The notes under the pieces: model-generated | Database searches by the model: none | Told to the model about the DNA's origin: nothing | The model's input: the letters and a program-made list of their open reading frames with translations, nothing else | Assembly: GCA_051453625.1 (NCBI GenBank) | Contig: JBOZIK010000001.1 | Location: 11,405,124 to 11,452,024 of the forward strand | DNA: 46,901 bases | Direction of reading: 5' to 3' | DNA from: Welwitschia mirabilis | Taxonomy: Eukaryota; Gnetophyta; Gnetopsida; Welwitschiales | In this document: positions 21,451 to 32,021 of the stretch, in pieces | Layout of the letters: every line of letters begins with the position of its first letter | Numbering within the stretch: the stretch's first letter is position 1 | Program-made: the position numbers and the translations under genes

Positions 21451-22095
21451 NNNNNNNNNNNNNNNNNNNNNNNNNNNNNNNNNNNNNNNNNNNNNNNNNN
21501 NNNNNNNNNNNNNNNNNNNNNNNNNNNNNNNNNNNNNNNNNNNNNNNNNNNNNNNNNNNNNNNNNNNNNNNNNNNNNNNNNNNNNNNNNNNNNNNNNNNN
21601 NNNNNNNNNNNNNNNNNNNNNNNNNNNNNNNNNNNNNNNNNNNNNNNNNNNNNNNNNNNNNNNNNNNNNNNNNNNNNNNNNNNNNNNNNNNNNNNNNNNN
21701 NNNNNNNNNNNNNNNNNNNNNNNNNNNNNNNNNNNNNNNNNNNNNNNNNNNNNNNNNNNNNNNNNNNNNNNNNNNNNNNNNNNNNNNNNNNNNNNNNNNN
21801 NNNNNNNNNNNNNNNNNNNNNNNNNNNNNNNNNNNNNNNNNNNNNNNNNNNNNNNNNNNNNNNNNNNNNNNNNNNNNNNNNNNNNNNNNNNNNNNNNNNN
21901 NNNNNNNNNNNNNNNNNNNNNNNNNNNNNNNNNNNNNNNNNNNNNNNNNNNNNNNNNNNNNNNNNNNNNNNNNNNNNNNNNNNNNNNNNNNNNNNNNNNN
22001 NNNNNNNNNNNNNNNNNNNNNNNNNNNNNNNNNNNNNNNNNNNNNNNNNNNNNNNNNNNNNNNNNNNNNNNNNNNNNNNNNNNNNNNNNNNNNNN
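21451..22095. other. assembly gap (645 N)
   Basis: It hides the upstream part of the extra frame of element C. No duplicated flanks are seen. Long open frames running across it are artefacts of N. Confidence 0.95.
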
Positions 22096-22401
22096 ATATA
22101 CATGAAAACTGCATTCAAAAGGCTAAAAAATGAGAGGAAAAAAATGAAAAATAGGAGGAGAGAGAAACATACCTCATTTTTGCCAATCTAGTGAAAACTT
22201 GCAAATTTGGTAATGAAATTAAGTAGGACAAGATGTGGAATGTTGGTGCTCATCAAAGAGGATGTCATCTCTTGAAAGAATGGAGGAAAACGATAAGAAA
22301 ATGAGAGAAAATGAGGAAAAAATATCTAGGGTACGGTTTTATCACATGTTCGTCTAATCAAGCCATCCACACAATAGACAACTTTGAGAAAAAATCAGAT
22401 C

Positions 22402-22441
22402 ATCGTCTACCCAGTGTTGTCTGGATGACCAAGTGGATGAT
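22402..22441. repeat. CGTC/GACG nested palindrome, best-preserved copy
   Basis: The outer arms ATCGTCTAC (22402-22410) and GTGGATGAT (22433-22441) pair with one G-T. Inside them TTGTCTGGATGAC forms a second inverted repeat close to GTCGTCCGGACGAC. A weaker copy precedes it at 22347-22385. I use this copy as the type for the roughly twenty others in elements C and D. Confidence 0.8.
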
Positions 22442-23248
22442 GGAGCATGAAAAAGATTTTCAAAACAAAAAGATCAGTCAGAAAAGTTAGGCTCAGATAT
22501 GATCATTTAAGTAGCAGTTCTGAAAAGAAAAACTCAAAAAGATAGAAAATCAAAGAAAAAAGACAAACACACAAGAAAGGAAAAACTATGGCTAAACAAA
22601 ATAGACTATTAAGGTTGAAATCTATAAGAAAACTAAATGAATTTAGCCAAATAAAAATTGAAAGCATGATAAACTTAAAACTCCATAAGCTACAAGGGAA
22701 CTTATAAAAACTCAAAATGGAAAAGATGTTCTTTTAAAATTTTTCAAATGCTTTTTGGAAAAATGATTTAACATGAACTAATAGCAAGAAAACTATTAAA
22801 TGACTAAGGTTTTATAAAAGAATAAGAAAATGCAGAAATGATTTTGAAATCCTAAACTCAAAAAAGGAAGAAAAATAAAGTGAATAATGGATACAAAGAA
22901 CAAGGAAAAGATTGTTTACCTATCCTAAGTATTAATCTAGCAAACTCCCAAGGAAAACATTATAACATCGCTTGAGTAAATATGCATGAAAAAATGTATA
23001 TACTTTACAAAGTTTACTTGAAAAGGCAGTAATTATGATAATAGTCAAAGCTTTAAGTGTATAGAACAATGGATGTCAAAATTAAAAGTTACTTAGAAAT
23101 GAACTCACCTGCTCTCATCCCTACAAACTCATCTGAATCTTCAAAAGTGAAATGACCAAGTAGGAATACTAAAAGTCTAGAAAATAAGCAATGCCTCTAA
23201 TAACACAAAGAAAACCACTAATTCCTAATCTAAAAGTTTATTTTTTTC
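22442..23248 (-). other. 3' non-coding region of C shared with D
   Basis: From 23248 down to about 22900 the minus strand aligns with D 34040-34390 (for example GTTATTAGAGGCATTGCTTA with GTTATCAAAGGCATTATTTG, and GGGAGTTTGCTAGATTAA with GGGAGTCTGCTAGATTAA). The open frame at 22503-22715 is Phe/Leu-rich by base composition and is not supported. Confidence 0.6.
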
Positions 23249-23725
23249 CATAATGAGGGAAGTGCAACCACTGTTAGAGGAGTGGGGACTCGTGAAGCAT
23301 GGTCAACTGACCCCCTAGTAGAGTTTCCATAGTTACCAATACTGCTAAAGGTTCCTTTCAGAATTATTTACCCTAGTGTGGCAGAACATCATAGTGATCA
23401 TGTATTTTTTTCCCTAAAGCACAAAATATAATAGCTCATGGTTATTATTTCTGTCTCTCTTTCTTCTTTTTTTTTTTTGTAAATTTCCACATGATCACAC
23501 ACTCAAAAAAGATGAAGGTAAATGAGTGAGATAAAATATAGAAAATAACACTTCCAAATAATCTAAGACTTTAATACCATTAGGAAAAAACATAAGAAAC
23601 TAAGGCATCTTCCTTTAAATAAAATCCATAGACATGGGAATGTCCCAAAATTAGGTGAATCTAATATTACCACCTATAAATGCCCAAGTATAAAACTAGT
23701 CATAAAACTTCATAAACTAAAACAC
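23249..23725 (-). repeat. conserved 3' non-coding module, copy in element C
   Basis: In sense it contains ACTTGGGCATTTATAGGTGG, GATTCACCTAATTTTGGGAC, then TGATGTTCTGCCACACTAGG, GGTAAATAATTCTGAAAGGA, ATGGAAACTCTACTAGGGGG, GTCAGTTGACCATGCTTCAC and CAGTGGTTGCACTTCCCTCA. It matches D 33590-34060 along its length and B 12342-12560 in its second half. Confidence 0.85.
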
Positions 23726-23789
23726 AAGTCAAGTTTAAAAGATGATAAAGTAACATCATAATCTCAATTAAAGGAGTAGGATAAGAAAG

Positions 23790-24616
23790 AACTCAGACAA
23801 TGATAGGAAGGAAGTCCTTCTCATCGAGGAAAACCTCCAAAATGTGCGCTTCTACCATGTTCACAGTTGCATCTAAAAATCCTTCATATAATTTTAACAG
23901 TTACCCATTAACCTTCTGAATCTCTCTAGTTTCTAAGTCTACAATTTTAACTGAGCCATTAAGATGCACTTTTCTTACAAGATAAGAACCTAACCATTTT
24001 AGAGTTTAACTTATTATTAAAAATATGAACTCTAGTCTTATATAATAAAATAGGTTAACTGGGTTCAAATTTTTTATGAAAAATATTTTTATCATGTTTG
24101 AACTTTGCTTGGGATTTATGAATTAATTGACCATGTAAGATACAATTTCTTTTTTTGTCAAGATGATTTAATTAGACTAATCTATATTTAAGGTTTTCAT
24201 GAAAATCCATAATATTTAGTTGATGAGATGCACGATAAGAATTATAACACACATCAATTTGTAACACACAGACTTTACTATATACAAGTTCATAAGAAGA
24301 AAAACCAAGATAAGTATGCTAAGTAGTACAATAAGCCTAAAGTGCATCATTAAGTTTGGAAGCCCAAGAATTTTTGTTAATAGAAACAAGATTTTGTAGC
24401 ATTTTTTTTATTTCTCTATTGGCATTTTTAGCCTGTTCATTAGTTTGAAGATGATAAGCATAAGCTACTCTATGTTCTATACTATTGGGTAAAAGAAGTT
24501 TCTTAAAAATTTGATTAATGAAATGAGTATCCTAATCACCAATGATAACTCTTATAAAACCAAATCTCTAGAAGATATGAGTTCTAAAAAAATAACAGAC
24601 AGTTCGGGCATCATTC
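23790..24616 (-). pseudogene. Ty3/gypsy integrase, core and C-terminus (element C)
   Basis: The core shows THFINQIFKKLLLPNSIEHR, YAYHLQTNEQAKNANREI and WASKLNDAL, then the C-terminal domain with LVRKVHLNGSVKIVDLETRE and IQKVNG. The catalytic Glu position (after EQA) is Lys, codon AAA. Stops are present. It is the only copy of the C-terminal integrase in C; the N-terminal part exists twice because of the tandem duplication. Confidence 0.87.
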
Positions 24617-25130
24617 AAAGACGTAGGTATGTCTTTAACCCATTTAGTCACGTAAGCTATAGTAACTAAAATGTAATTTTTATTAGAAGAAGGTAGATGA
24701 ATAGGGCCTATGAAATCAATACCCCATAATCAAAAGGCTCACACTCAAGAATAGGTCTAAGGGGCATTTCTTATAAATGAACAAGGCTACCATAACATTG
24801 ACAAGAATCACATCTTCTAGCAAAATTAAAAGAATCATGAAAAAGAGAAGGCTAATAAAAACTAGAATGGAGGATTCTCATCGCAATTTTATGTCCACTA
24901 AAATATCTTTCTCAAATATCACTATGACAAAGATGAAGGATCTCAGGTATCTCCTAATCAAGCACACATTTTCTCATGACTTAGTTACTTATCCTATGGA
25001 GAAAATATTTGTGTTGGTTATAGGTCCAGTGTTATTGTGTTTTCATGGTTACACTATAATTCATAATATCTTCATACCAAAGAGGAGGATGAAAAGAAGA
25101 AACAGTGAAAAGATGCTCATTAAGAAATAA
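24617..25130 (-). pseudogene. integrase N-terminal region, duplication unit 1 (element C)
   Basis: In sense it contains the zinc-binding region (NFARRCDSCQCYGSL) followed by EMPLRPILECEPFDY and the start of the core. It is homologous to 27381-27940 in unit 2, but lacks about 45 bases present there (27737-27780 in unit 2). The plus-strand open frame over it (24777-25130) also recurs in unit 2 only because the DNA is duplicated. Confidence 0.83.
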
Positions 25131-25859
25131 ATCATTAATGATAGTATTATCTAGAGAAGAAGGAAGTCGAGATAAGTAATCAGCAATACAGTAATGCTTT
25201 CCTGCTTTATCTGTGATGGTCAAGTTAAACTCTTACATAAGAAAGATCCATCTAATTAAACATGTACGAGAATCTTTATTAGTTATGAGGTAATAAATGA
25301 CAGCATGATCAATGTAAACATTAGAATGAAAGCCCAAAAGATAATGTCTAAGAGAATCAAGGCAAAAGATAATGTCTAGCATCTCTTTCTCTATAGTGGT
25401 ATAGTCCANNNNNNNNNNNNNNNNNNNNNNNNNNNNNNNNNNNNNNNNNNNNNNNNNNNNNNNNNNNNNNNNNNNNNNNNNNNNNNNNNNNNNNNNNNNN
25501 NNNNNNNNACAGCATGATCAATGTAAACATTAGAATGAAAGCCCAACAGATAATGTCTAAGAGAATCAAGGCAAAAGATAATGTCTAGCATCTCTTTCTC
25601 TATAATGGTATAGTTCATTTGAGCTCTAGACAAAGATTTGCTATGGTAAGATACAGTTTTAAAATCATTAACATATTTCTGACAAAGAACACCACTCATG
25701 GCAAAGTTACTTGCATCACACATAACCTCAAAATTAAGTTCTCGATTGGGTCCTGTTACTATAGGAGTATAAGACAATTTATGTTTAAGCCTATCGAAAG
25801 CAAGTTGACAAGATTCATTCCATTCGAATTTGGCTTCTTTTTCTAGTAATAAGTGAAGA
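25131..25859 (-). pseudogene. RNase H, duplication unit 1 (element C)
   Basis: The frame reads TPIVTGPNRELNFEVMCDAS, SKSLSRAQMNYTIIEKEML and HSNVYIDHA, then YCIADYLSRLPSS. The catalytic Asp of CDAS, the Glu of IEKEM and the Asp of IDHA are all kept, so this is the best-preserved RNase H in the window. It contains a 100-N gap (25409-25508) whose flanks are duplicates (25300-25408 and 25509-25617), so the apparent repeated IDHA region is an assembly effect. Confidence 0.87.
25409..25508. other. assembly gap (100 N) with duplicated flanks
   Basis: The 109 bases before the gap equal the 109 after it with only three mismatches, indicating unmerged overlapping contig ends. Confidence 0.95.
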
Positions 25860-26631
25860 GTTTACAAATAGTCACATAATCATAAATGAATTGATAATAA
25901 AAACCACAATGACCAAGAAAATATCAAATCTATTTAATATTTATAAGATAACTTAGGTTTTGAATACTAGTAATTTTAGAAGTATCCATCCTAATCTCCT
26001 CCCAAGAAATATGATGACCTAAAATAATGCCACTTTCTATAAGGAAAAGGCTCCTTTCCTAACTGAAGTGGAGGCCATTAGAAATGCAACGGTCTAAGAC
26101 TTTCTCTAAATGATTTAAGATTTGTTCAAAAGTTTTAGCATAAATAGAGAAGTAATTTATGAAAATCTCAATGAAATTCTCAAGAATATCAAAAAATATA
26201 CCCATCATATCACACTGAAAAGTATCAGGAGAATTACAGAGTCCAAAAGGCATGCATTAAAAGCAAAATTAACAAAAGAAGAAGTGAAAGTGGTTTTGGC
26301 TTGGTCCTCATTAGCAATGAAAACCTGGTTATAACCACTATAACCATCAAAGAAACAGTAAAAAGCATGACCCTAAATCCTATCAAGAATCTGATCAAGA
26401 AAAGGCAAATGATAGTAGTATTTTTCAGTTACTTCATTTAGTCTTTAAAAGTTTATGCACATTCGCCATTTTCCACTCTTTTTTGAAACTATTATTAAGA
26501 GGCTAATCCACTCATTATTAACAATGAAAGAAATGATTTTAGCATTCATTAGTTTTATGATTTCATCTTTCACAATTTGTTTAAGGTTTGAATTTAGTCT
26601 ACATTGGGGTTACCTTACAGGTTTAGTATTT
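25860..26631 (-). pseudogene. reverse transcriptase, duplication unit 1 (element C)
   Basis: The clear block is MPFGLCNSPDTFQCDMMGIF followed by IEIFINYFSIYAKTFEQIL and NHLEKVLDRCISNGLHFS. The catalytic MDD box reads INY (26152-26160), so both Asp residues are lost and this copy cannot have been active. Upstream RT motifs are spread over frames up to 26631, where a 10-N gap begins. Confidence 0.88.
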
Positions 26632-26641
26632 NNNNNNNNNN
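26632..26641. other. assembly gap (10 N)
   Basis: The homologous unit 2 sequence (GCATTTTCTTTAAGGTAGATC at about 36978) implies that about seven bases are hidden here. Confidence 0.95.
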
Positions 26642-27307
26642 GGTAGATCTTATATTGCACAATAAAAATGGGTATGATTGTCAAGTCATTATGGGACTAA
26701 GCAAACACATTTATCTTATATTGAAGAAGAGAGATGAGACTCGATTCTTATTAAGGGATAACGTTTTTATTAATAATCAAGGGTTTTTTTTAGGTTACTA
26801 TTCAAGAAAATGTATTTCAGTCCACTATCTAAAGGTTTCAGGTTTAGGTTTAAGCTCAGAATTTTAGTTTCTGGGAAATTTGCAAGATAATAGACTATCA
26901 TATTAGACCATTCTCCAGATGTCAGTATTGGATGTCTACCCTCAAAATAAGAAATCTCAAGTCTGATAAATTCTTGGACTTCTGCATAGTTGACAAACTC
27001 AAACTCTCTACTCTTTAGATCAGAAAACTCAGTTGTCAAATGGTCAATATCAAGTTGACCGTCAAAAATATACAGGTAGTCTACTTCTAATTTATCATCA
27101 AAAAGGGTTGGTTTGTGAAGCATGGACCATCTTTCCTTAAGTGGTCTATGCTGTAAAAATAAATTTGGCTTAATTTCTTTCTCCACACTCAAATCATTAC
27201 CTATCTTTTTCGGCTGCATTAAAAAGTCTTATTAAAAATTGTTTGTTCTCAAAATGATACTTCATCAATCTAGTTCTTATATCTATGATATAGTGGACTA
27301 TTTCTTA
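26642..27307 (-). pseudogene. protease-RT linker, duplication unit 1 (element C)
   Basis: A 149-codon open frame (27219-26770) carries KPTLFDDKLEVDYLYIFDGQ, EFVNYAEVQEFIRLEISYFE, then LNLNLKPLDSGLKYIFLNS, the last being the conserved LPSHLKYAFLG-type motif before RT. A degenerate CGTC/GACG module (26905-26940) is embedded in the frame, as in unit 2 (37212-37255). It is homologous to 37042-37560. Confidence 0.8.
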
Positions 27308-27523
27308 TCAAGCTTTAACTAGAAGTGAGGGATATCCATCATACTGCTTAATTTCTAAAATTGCTACATCAATAGAAGTAGGTATGTTTTCAACCCATTT
27401 AGTCACGTAATCCATTGTAACTAAAATGTAATTTTTATCAAAAGAAGGTGGATGAATAGGGCCTATGAAATTAATACCCCAATAATCAAAAGGCTCACAC
27501 TCAAGAATAGGTCTAAGGGGCAT
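27308..27523 (-). pseudogene. integrase-protease chimeric reading frame at a duplication junction
   Basis: A 71-codon open frame. Its first 50 or so residues are integrase (MPLRPILECEPFDYWGINFI, SFDKNYILVTMDYVTKWVEN), including the first catalytic Asp (TMDYVTKW). The end (ILEIKQYDGYPSLLVKA) matches the end of C's protease at about 37650-37700 (IVLEVEHHGGYPSLLSR). The switch is at about 27376-27381. This is the tandem-duplication junction, where unit 2's integrase start is fused to unit 1's protease end, in frame by chance. No function is inferred. Confidence 0.82.
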
Positions 27524-27858
27524 TTCCTGTGAATGAACAAGGCTACCATAACACTGACAAGAATCACATCTTCTAGCAAAATTAAAAGAATCACAAAAAT
27601 GAGAAGGCTAATAAAAACTAGAATGGAGGATTTTCATTGTAATTTTATGTCTACTAAAATATCATCCACAAACATCACTATGATAAATATGAAGGATCTC
27701 AGGTATCTCCTAATTAGGCATACATTTTCTTATGATTTGGTCTTTATACCTATGGTACAAATGTGGTTTATTCCACTCATAGTTACTTATCCTATGGAGA
27801 AAATATTTGTGTTGGTTATAGGTCCAGTTTTGTGGTGTTTTTATAATCACACGATAGT
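27524..27858 (-). pseudogene. integrase zinc-binding region, duplication unit 2 (element C)
   Basis: Same content as 24790-25030 in unit 1: RRCDSCQCYGSL and the preceding His/Cys region, broken by stops. It keeps the extra 45 bases that unit 1 lacks, so unit 2 is closer to the ancestral arrangement here. Confidence 0.8.
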
Positions 27859-28319
27859 TCATAATGTCTGCATACCAAGAAGGAGGATGAAAATAAGAAA
27901 TAGTATATCATTTGGAGGAGAAGGAAGTCGAGATAAGTGATCGGCGACACAGTTATGCTTCCCTGCTTTATCTGTGATGATTAACTTAAACTCTTGCATA
28001 AGAAAGATCCATCTAATCAAACATACACTATAATATTTCTTGGTTATGAGGTAAAAAATGGCAACATAATCGATGTAAACATTAGTATGAAAGCCCAAAA
28101 TATAATGTTTAAGAGAATCAAGGCAAAAGATAATAGCTAGCATCTCTTTCTCTGTAATGGTATAGTTCATTTGAGCTCTAGACAAAGATTTGCTCTAATA
28201 AGATATAACTTTAAAATCATTCTCATATTTCTGACAAAAAATCCCACTCACGACAAAGCTACTCACATTATACATAAGCTCAAAATCAAGTTCTCAATTA
28301 GGTCCTACTACTATAGGAG
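27859..28319 (-). pseudogene. RNase H, duplication unit 2, cut by element D
   Basis: The frame reads MSRAQMNYTITEKEMLAIIF, YILGFHTNVYIDYVAIFYL, LIRWIFLMQEFKLIITDKAG and HNCVADHLSRLPS. The Glu is kept; the IDHA motif is IDYV, with the His lost. The upstream part (CDAS region, 28240-28300) is degenerate. The domain is interrupted at 28319 by element D and continues at 36118. Confidence 0.87.
28315..28319. repeat. target-site duplication AGGAG, left copy (element D)
   Basis: A perfect 5-base match to 36113-36117. The uninterrupted homologue in unit 1 reads TATAGGAGTATAAGACAATT, confirming the insertion point. Confidence 0.92.
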
Positions 28320-29384
28320 CGTTGCACTGCAAATGGTTATTTGATAGGGTTTTATGAGTTTTTTCATAGGACTTATATATAGGTTTAGGTGTAATTATAA
28401 GGATTTTGGAGATACAAGAGGAAATCTTAGAAGGGTGCGATTCTTATCAAAATTTAATGCATTAAAGGCACTTTGTGATGAGCAAAGATTTTAAGAAGGA
28501 TTCATGATAAAAATGCTAAGTTTCTTCTTAAGAAAATAATCAAAGAAGACCGTCATCCCCTTCATCATTCCCATGACTAACATGACGACAATTACTGATG
28601 TGGACTACTGAGTCATCATTTTGAGAATATTCTATAATGTACTATCGTCTCCACTGTCATCTAGAAGATAATCCAAATGACACTATCATGTAACCGACTC
28701 TTATAGATCCCTTGACTATTCCATCCATTTCTGAGTCATTTATGAGTGTACCTCATTGCACCTATCATTTGTCCTTTTCTGCTATATTGTCTTATAAATA
28801 AGAACTCCCCTCCCAACTCTCCTTCTTGTCTTTGTTGCATCAGAAATCCTCATGACAGGAGGTCGAAGGACAGAAGATCCATTTGTGTGTGTTGCAGAAA
28901 GACATGCACTTGGTGGAGGGCTGTGTATCCTTTATTAAGACCCAACTATTTTGTAATCAAGATGCTTGTTACTTTTTAATTAAAAAACATTATTTTCTTT
29001 TCATGTTTGCATCTTAGGTTTTCTGATTACCCTTATGGTTTATGATTGTCCTTTATCTGGTGACAATTTCTTGGGTGACATAAATCATTAAGGGCAGCTT
29101 TTATTAAGGCTAAAAGAAAGTAGTATTAGGATTATTTTTGCATTTTGTGTTAATTTAGATTGCATCTTACATTTTGCATTGTATTCTATTTCCTGCATTG
29201 TATTTATTTCTGGTCCTTAGTTTTATTTACAAAGCAACCTAGGTCTCATACTCATAAACTTCAATGAGAATATGACATTTTAACTATACTCCCACTCATA
29301 CAAGTGTTTGTATTATATTTATTTATTTTATAATTAACAAAATCCTTTTGAGCCTAAGCACTTGCATAAATACACATCACAACA
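28320..29384 (+). repeat. 5' LTR of element D
   Basis: It starts CGTTGCACTGC (TG decayed to CG; the other copy has TGTTACACTACC) and ends ACATCACAACA. It carries a TATA box and two CGTC/GACG modules (28548-28590 and 28644-28682). The open frame 28746-28979 lies inside it and recurs in the 3' LTR, so it is not a gene. Confidence 0.92.
28793..28800 (+). promoter_or_regulatory. TATA box in the 5' LTR of D
   Basis: TATAAATA lies at the centre of the LTR and is kept in the 3' LTR (35514-35521). It is the likely core promoter for element transcription; the start site was not determined. Confidence 0.65.
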
Positions 29385-29406
29385 TTTTGGTGCCGTTACT
29401 GAGGAA
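29385..29406 (+). promoter_or_regulatory. primer-binding site of element D
   Basis: TTTTGGTGCCGTTACTGAGG directly follows the LTR. It is one or two transitions from the TGGCGCCGTTGCCGGGG-type site used by Athila/Tat elements, which I recall as being assigned to tRNA-Asp. It sets the plus orientation of D. Confidence 0.85.
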
Positions 29407-29426
29407 GATTATTGAGGAGTACAAGG

Positions 29427-29823
29427 GTTGTCGTCATTCAGATGAGTATATCGGACCTTAGTTCGGTTATTTATCTATGCAGCATTGTATTTTATTAGAA
29501 GCTATAGGTTTTCTATGTGCTGTTTTTTAATTTTGTTTTTCGATTTTAGTTTTCTGTAAAAAAGTGTGATCGTCCCCTCTGTCATCTCCACAACTGTCAG
29601 GACGACAGTGTGAAATTTTGGTTTTTGATTTTATTTTTGGATTGCAATTTTTCTAAAATAAATTAGTTTCTATCATCTTCTTTGATGTCTGAATGACAAG
29701 GTGGACGACACGCCTACTTTCTATGTTTTCTATTTTTGTATTTTGGCTTTGGTTCTGTTTTTGTTTTTCTAGTTTGTGTGTTTATCGTCCACTCTTTCGT
29801 CCCCATGACAAGAAGGATGATAG
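29427..29823 (+). repeat. leader of element D with four CGTC/GACG modules
   Basis: Modules lie at 29427-29446 (partial), 29569-29609, 29672-29710 and 29784-29823, spaced roughly 100-115 bases apart. They are separated by T-rich stretches (TTTTTGTTTTCTAG type). The clearest is ATCGTCCACTCTTTCGTCCC followed by CATGACAAGAAGGATGAT. Confidence 0.85.
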
Positions 29824-29874
29824 TGTTATTTTTTGATTTGTTTTTTATTATTTTTTGTTTGCAGGTATTATGAC

Positions 29875-30329
29875 ATTGTCAGTCCAGAAAAAGGCTTATC
29901 AGAGGAAAAAAGGCTGTTGATAAAAGAAAGTATTTAAGAAGGATAGAAACACAAAGTCTAGATGCATACATTAATTTTTTTAAGCTCATTTTATTTGTTA
30001 AGAACCTACCATTATTTTGAACTAAATATTCTCTTTCTCCCAAAATGAATAATAATCAATTAACCTATATTAAAATTCTTAGAACAAAGATAACATTTAA
30101 AGAAGATCTTAAGGAAGATAGCAATAAAACAATTATGGAACTTTTTTTTTAAAAAAAGGAGAAAAGAATATGAGAATGATAGTAAGAAAATAGTTGGGGA
30201 ACTTATTACTAAGAAAAGGAGAAGAGAATCCGAGGAAAATGATAAGAATACACTAAAAGAGCTTCTTGCAGAAAAAGAAAGATCAACACAAAATGTTAAG
30301 AGTAGGGATAGGACCCATTCCTCTTTTTA
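29875..30329 (+). pseudogene. degenerate N-terminal coding region of element D, Lys/Glu-rich
   Basis: An ATG at 30045 opens MNNNQLTYIKILRTKITFKE and continues to a frameshift in the T/A run at about 30142-30157. After it, ENDSKKIVGELITKKRRRES and NTLKELLAEKERSTQN run to a stop near 30329. The composition is very charged and helical. It matches no gag motif I know. By position after the leader it stands where gag would be. An upstream frame from 29875 (TLSVQKKAYQRKKGC) may join it. Function unknown. Confidence 0.4.
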
Positions 30330-30438
30330 ACCACTGTATTATTCTCCCCTTTTATTTTAAAATTCATAGAGAACAAATGAATAAAATCTTAGAGATTTAA
30401 CCTCATACAATTATTTTTACCCATCCCATCCATCTCCC

Positions 30439-31335
30439 ATGAACTACTATAAAGGAAAAAATGATTCATTAGAAGAATTAAGGAACATAATAAAAAGGCA
30501 ACAAGAAGATACCAACAAACATACAGAAAAGCTTATAGAAACTTTGGTTGCTTTTATTCAACAAAATCAAGAATCTCTTCAAATGCAAAATCCTTAAAAC
30601 TATCCTGATTCATCTTACCTTGAGGAAAATGAAAACAACTTAGGGATGAATGATNNNNNNNNNNNNNNNNNNNNNNNNNNNNNNNNNNNNNNNNNNNNNN
30701 NNNNNNNNNNNNNNNNTAGAAGATGAACAAAAAGGAGATAATGATAACTTGAATACATCTTTCAATAATAAAGATGAGGATTTCTATTTGGATAATGATG
30801 ATTACGAGTATATTCATGAGAAAAACTATGAATTATCACATTTCCCCTTCTTATGAAAACGAAAAAATGAAATAAGATGATGAAAATAATGAAGGAGAAG
30901 AGGAAGATGTCATTGATATTTTAGATCATATCCCAAACTTCCACATGTTTTGTAAGAATGAAGAAGTGCCACTAATATATGAGATTAAGCTTTTAAAATT
31001 AATGGAAATTAGCATTGAGACAATGAAAAATGATCAAATTAACTTAGATCAGAATTACAATTTGGAGTTAATAGAGTTATTTAAAGAGGACAAAAAATCA
31101 AGCCAAGAAACATTATAATATCTTTCATTAAAATATGAGAGCTTTCCTTTCTATAATCTTTCTAGTGATCTTTTTGGGGAATTCACCATCTTAGAAGATA
31201 ATAATGATCCTCAACCAAATGAAAAAAAAAAGAGAATGAAATAAATCATAAAGAAGATGGAGGGAGATATAATCAAAGAAGAAATTATTCAAAATTACAT
31301 TCTTATTCTTGAAAATAATGAATCACATCATCTTG
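30439..31335 (+). pseudogene. degenerate acidic coding region of element D, product unknown
   Basis: An ATG at 30439 opens NYYKGKNDSLEELRNIIKRQ and EKLIETLVAFIQQNQESLQM to a stop at 30595. The frame then continues as PDSSYLEENENNLGMND into a 62-N gap. Beyond it DEDFYLDNDDYEYIHEKNYE, then after a frameshift EDVIDILDHIPNFHMFCKNE and INLDQNYNLELIELFKEDKK. The run of Asp/Glu/Asn is striking. No protease, RT or zinc-knuckle motif appears. It reads as parts of one long protein broken by frameshifts; family not recognised. Confidence 0.45.
30655..30716. other. assembly gap (62 N)
   Basis: It lies inside the acidic region of element D. No duplicated flanks are visible. Confidence 0.95.
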
Positions 31336-31370
31336 AGGATTTGAGTTAAAAAATCTACCAACCTCTTCCT

Positions 31371-32021
31371 TTGATAACTTCATGTGCAAAAAGTACTATC
31401 TATTTCTCATTTGCAAAATTAACTTTACCATGTGCTTTCATTAATCATTCTTTTGTAAAACAAAATTTTGGATGTCTTGGAATTATTAACTATTGGAAAC
31501 CATATCTTCTTGTTCCCAATCCAAGTTTTGAATTAAAAGTCAAAGAGCTTCTTAGGTACATAAAGCCCATCCTAATTTCTTATCCTAAGAAGTTTCTTAC
31601 AAATCGTTGGATATTAAATAAAGTCATTATTAATCTTTAAATGCAATTTTTATTTTAAATCCTTTATATCATGAGTTTGATAAGAAATTTTTTTTCTATG
31701 AGTTATATGAATTTTTGAAAACTTACATTAATGGTTGTGAAAATAAATTGTCATGTAATCATTTGAAAAAGCCTTATCTTTCTAAGAATCCATGTCTTAA
31801 ATCAAATGATAGGAAACATTTTAGATATCCTTCAAAATTATATTGGAAACTTTCTTTGAGTTCCTTTTCACATGCCTTTTACAATGTTGCTTAAGATACT
31901 AAAAATTTTCATAAAAGAACATTTTTCAATGACACTTATCATTCTTTTATCTCTTATCTGAATTCTAAAAATTGTGCTATCAAGGTATTACCTTTTTATT
32001 TTCTTTCCTTCCAATTAATTT
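31371..32021 (+). pseudogene. degenerate C-terminal coding region of element D, product unknown
   Basis: An 89-codon open frame (31371-31640) carries FGCLGIINYWKPYLLVPNPS and KELLRYIKPILISYPKKFLT. In another frame 31688-32021 reads FFYELYEFLKTYINGCENKL, KKPYLSKNPCLKSNDRKHF and RTFFNDTYHSFISY with one stop. The length and non-random composition argue for a real ancestral protein of several hundred residues together with the two upstream blocks. It resembles no gypsy or copia domain I know. It is cut by an 840-N gap. Confidence 0.45.

Noticed and set aside
22503-22715. Phe/Leu-rich 70-residue minus-strand frame
   Set aside because: It lies in the non-coding 3' region of C, has no counterpart frame in D's homologous region, and fits base composition.
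24777-25130. Plus-strand open frame rich in Lys, Arg, Thr and Ile
   Set aside because: It is antisense to C's integrase/RNase H. It recurs at 27533-27940 only because that DNA is tandemly duplicated; no protein-family signal.
28746-28979. Cys-rich 77-residue plus-strand frame, also at 35467-35697
   Set aside because: Both copies are the same position within D's two LTRs. The open frame is an accident of LTR sequence downstream of the TATA box.
29569-29823. Palindromic modules as intrinsic terminators or tRNA-like genes
   Set aside because: They recur many times inside one retrotransposon family, lack tRNA A/B boxes and a cloverleaf, and bacterial-type terminators do not apply here.
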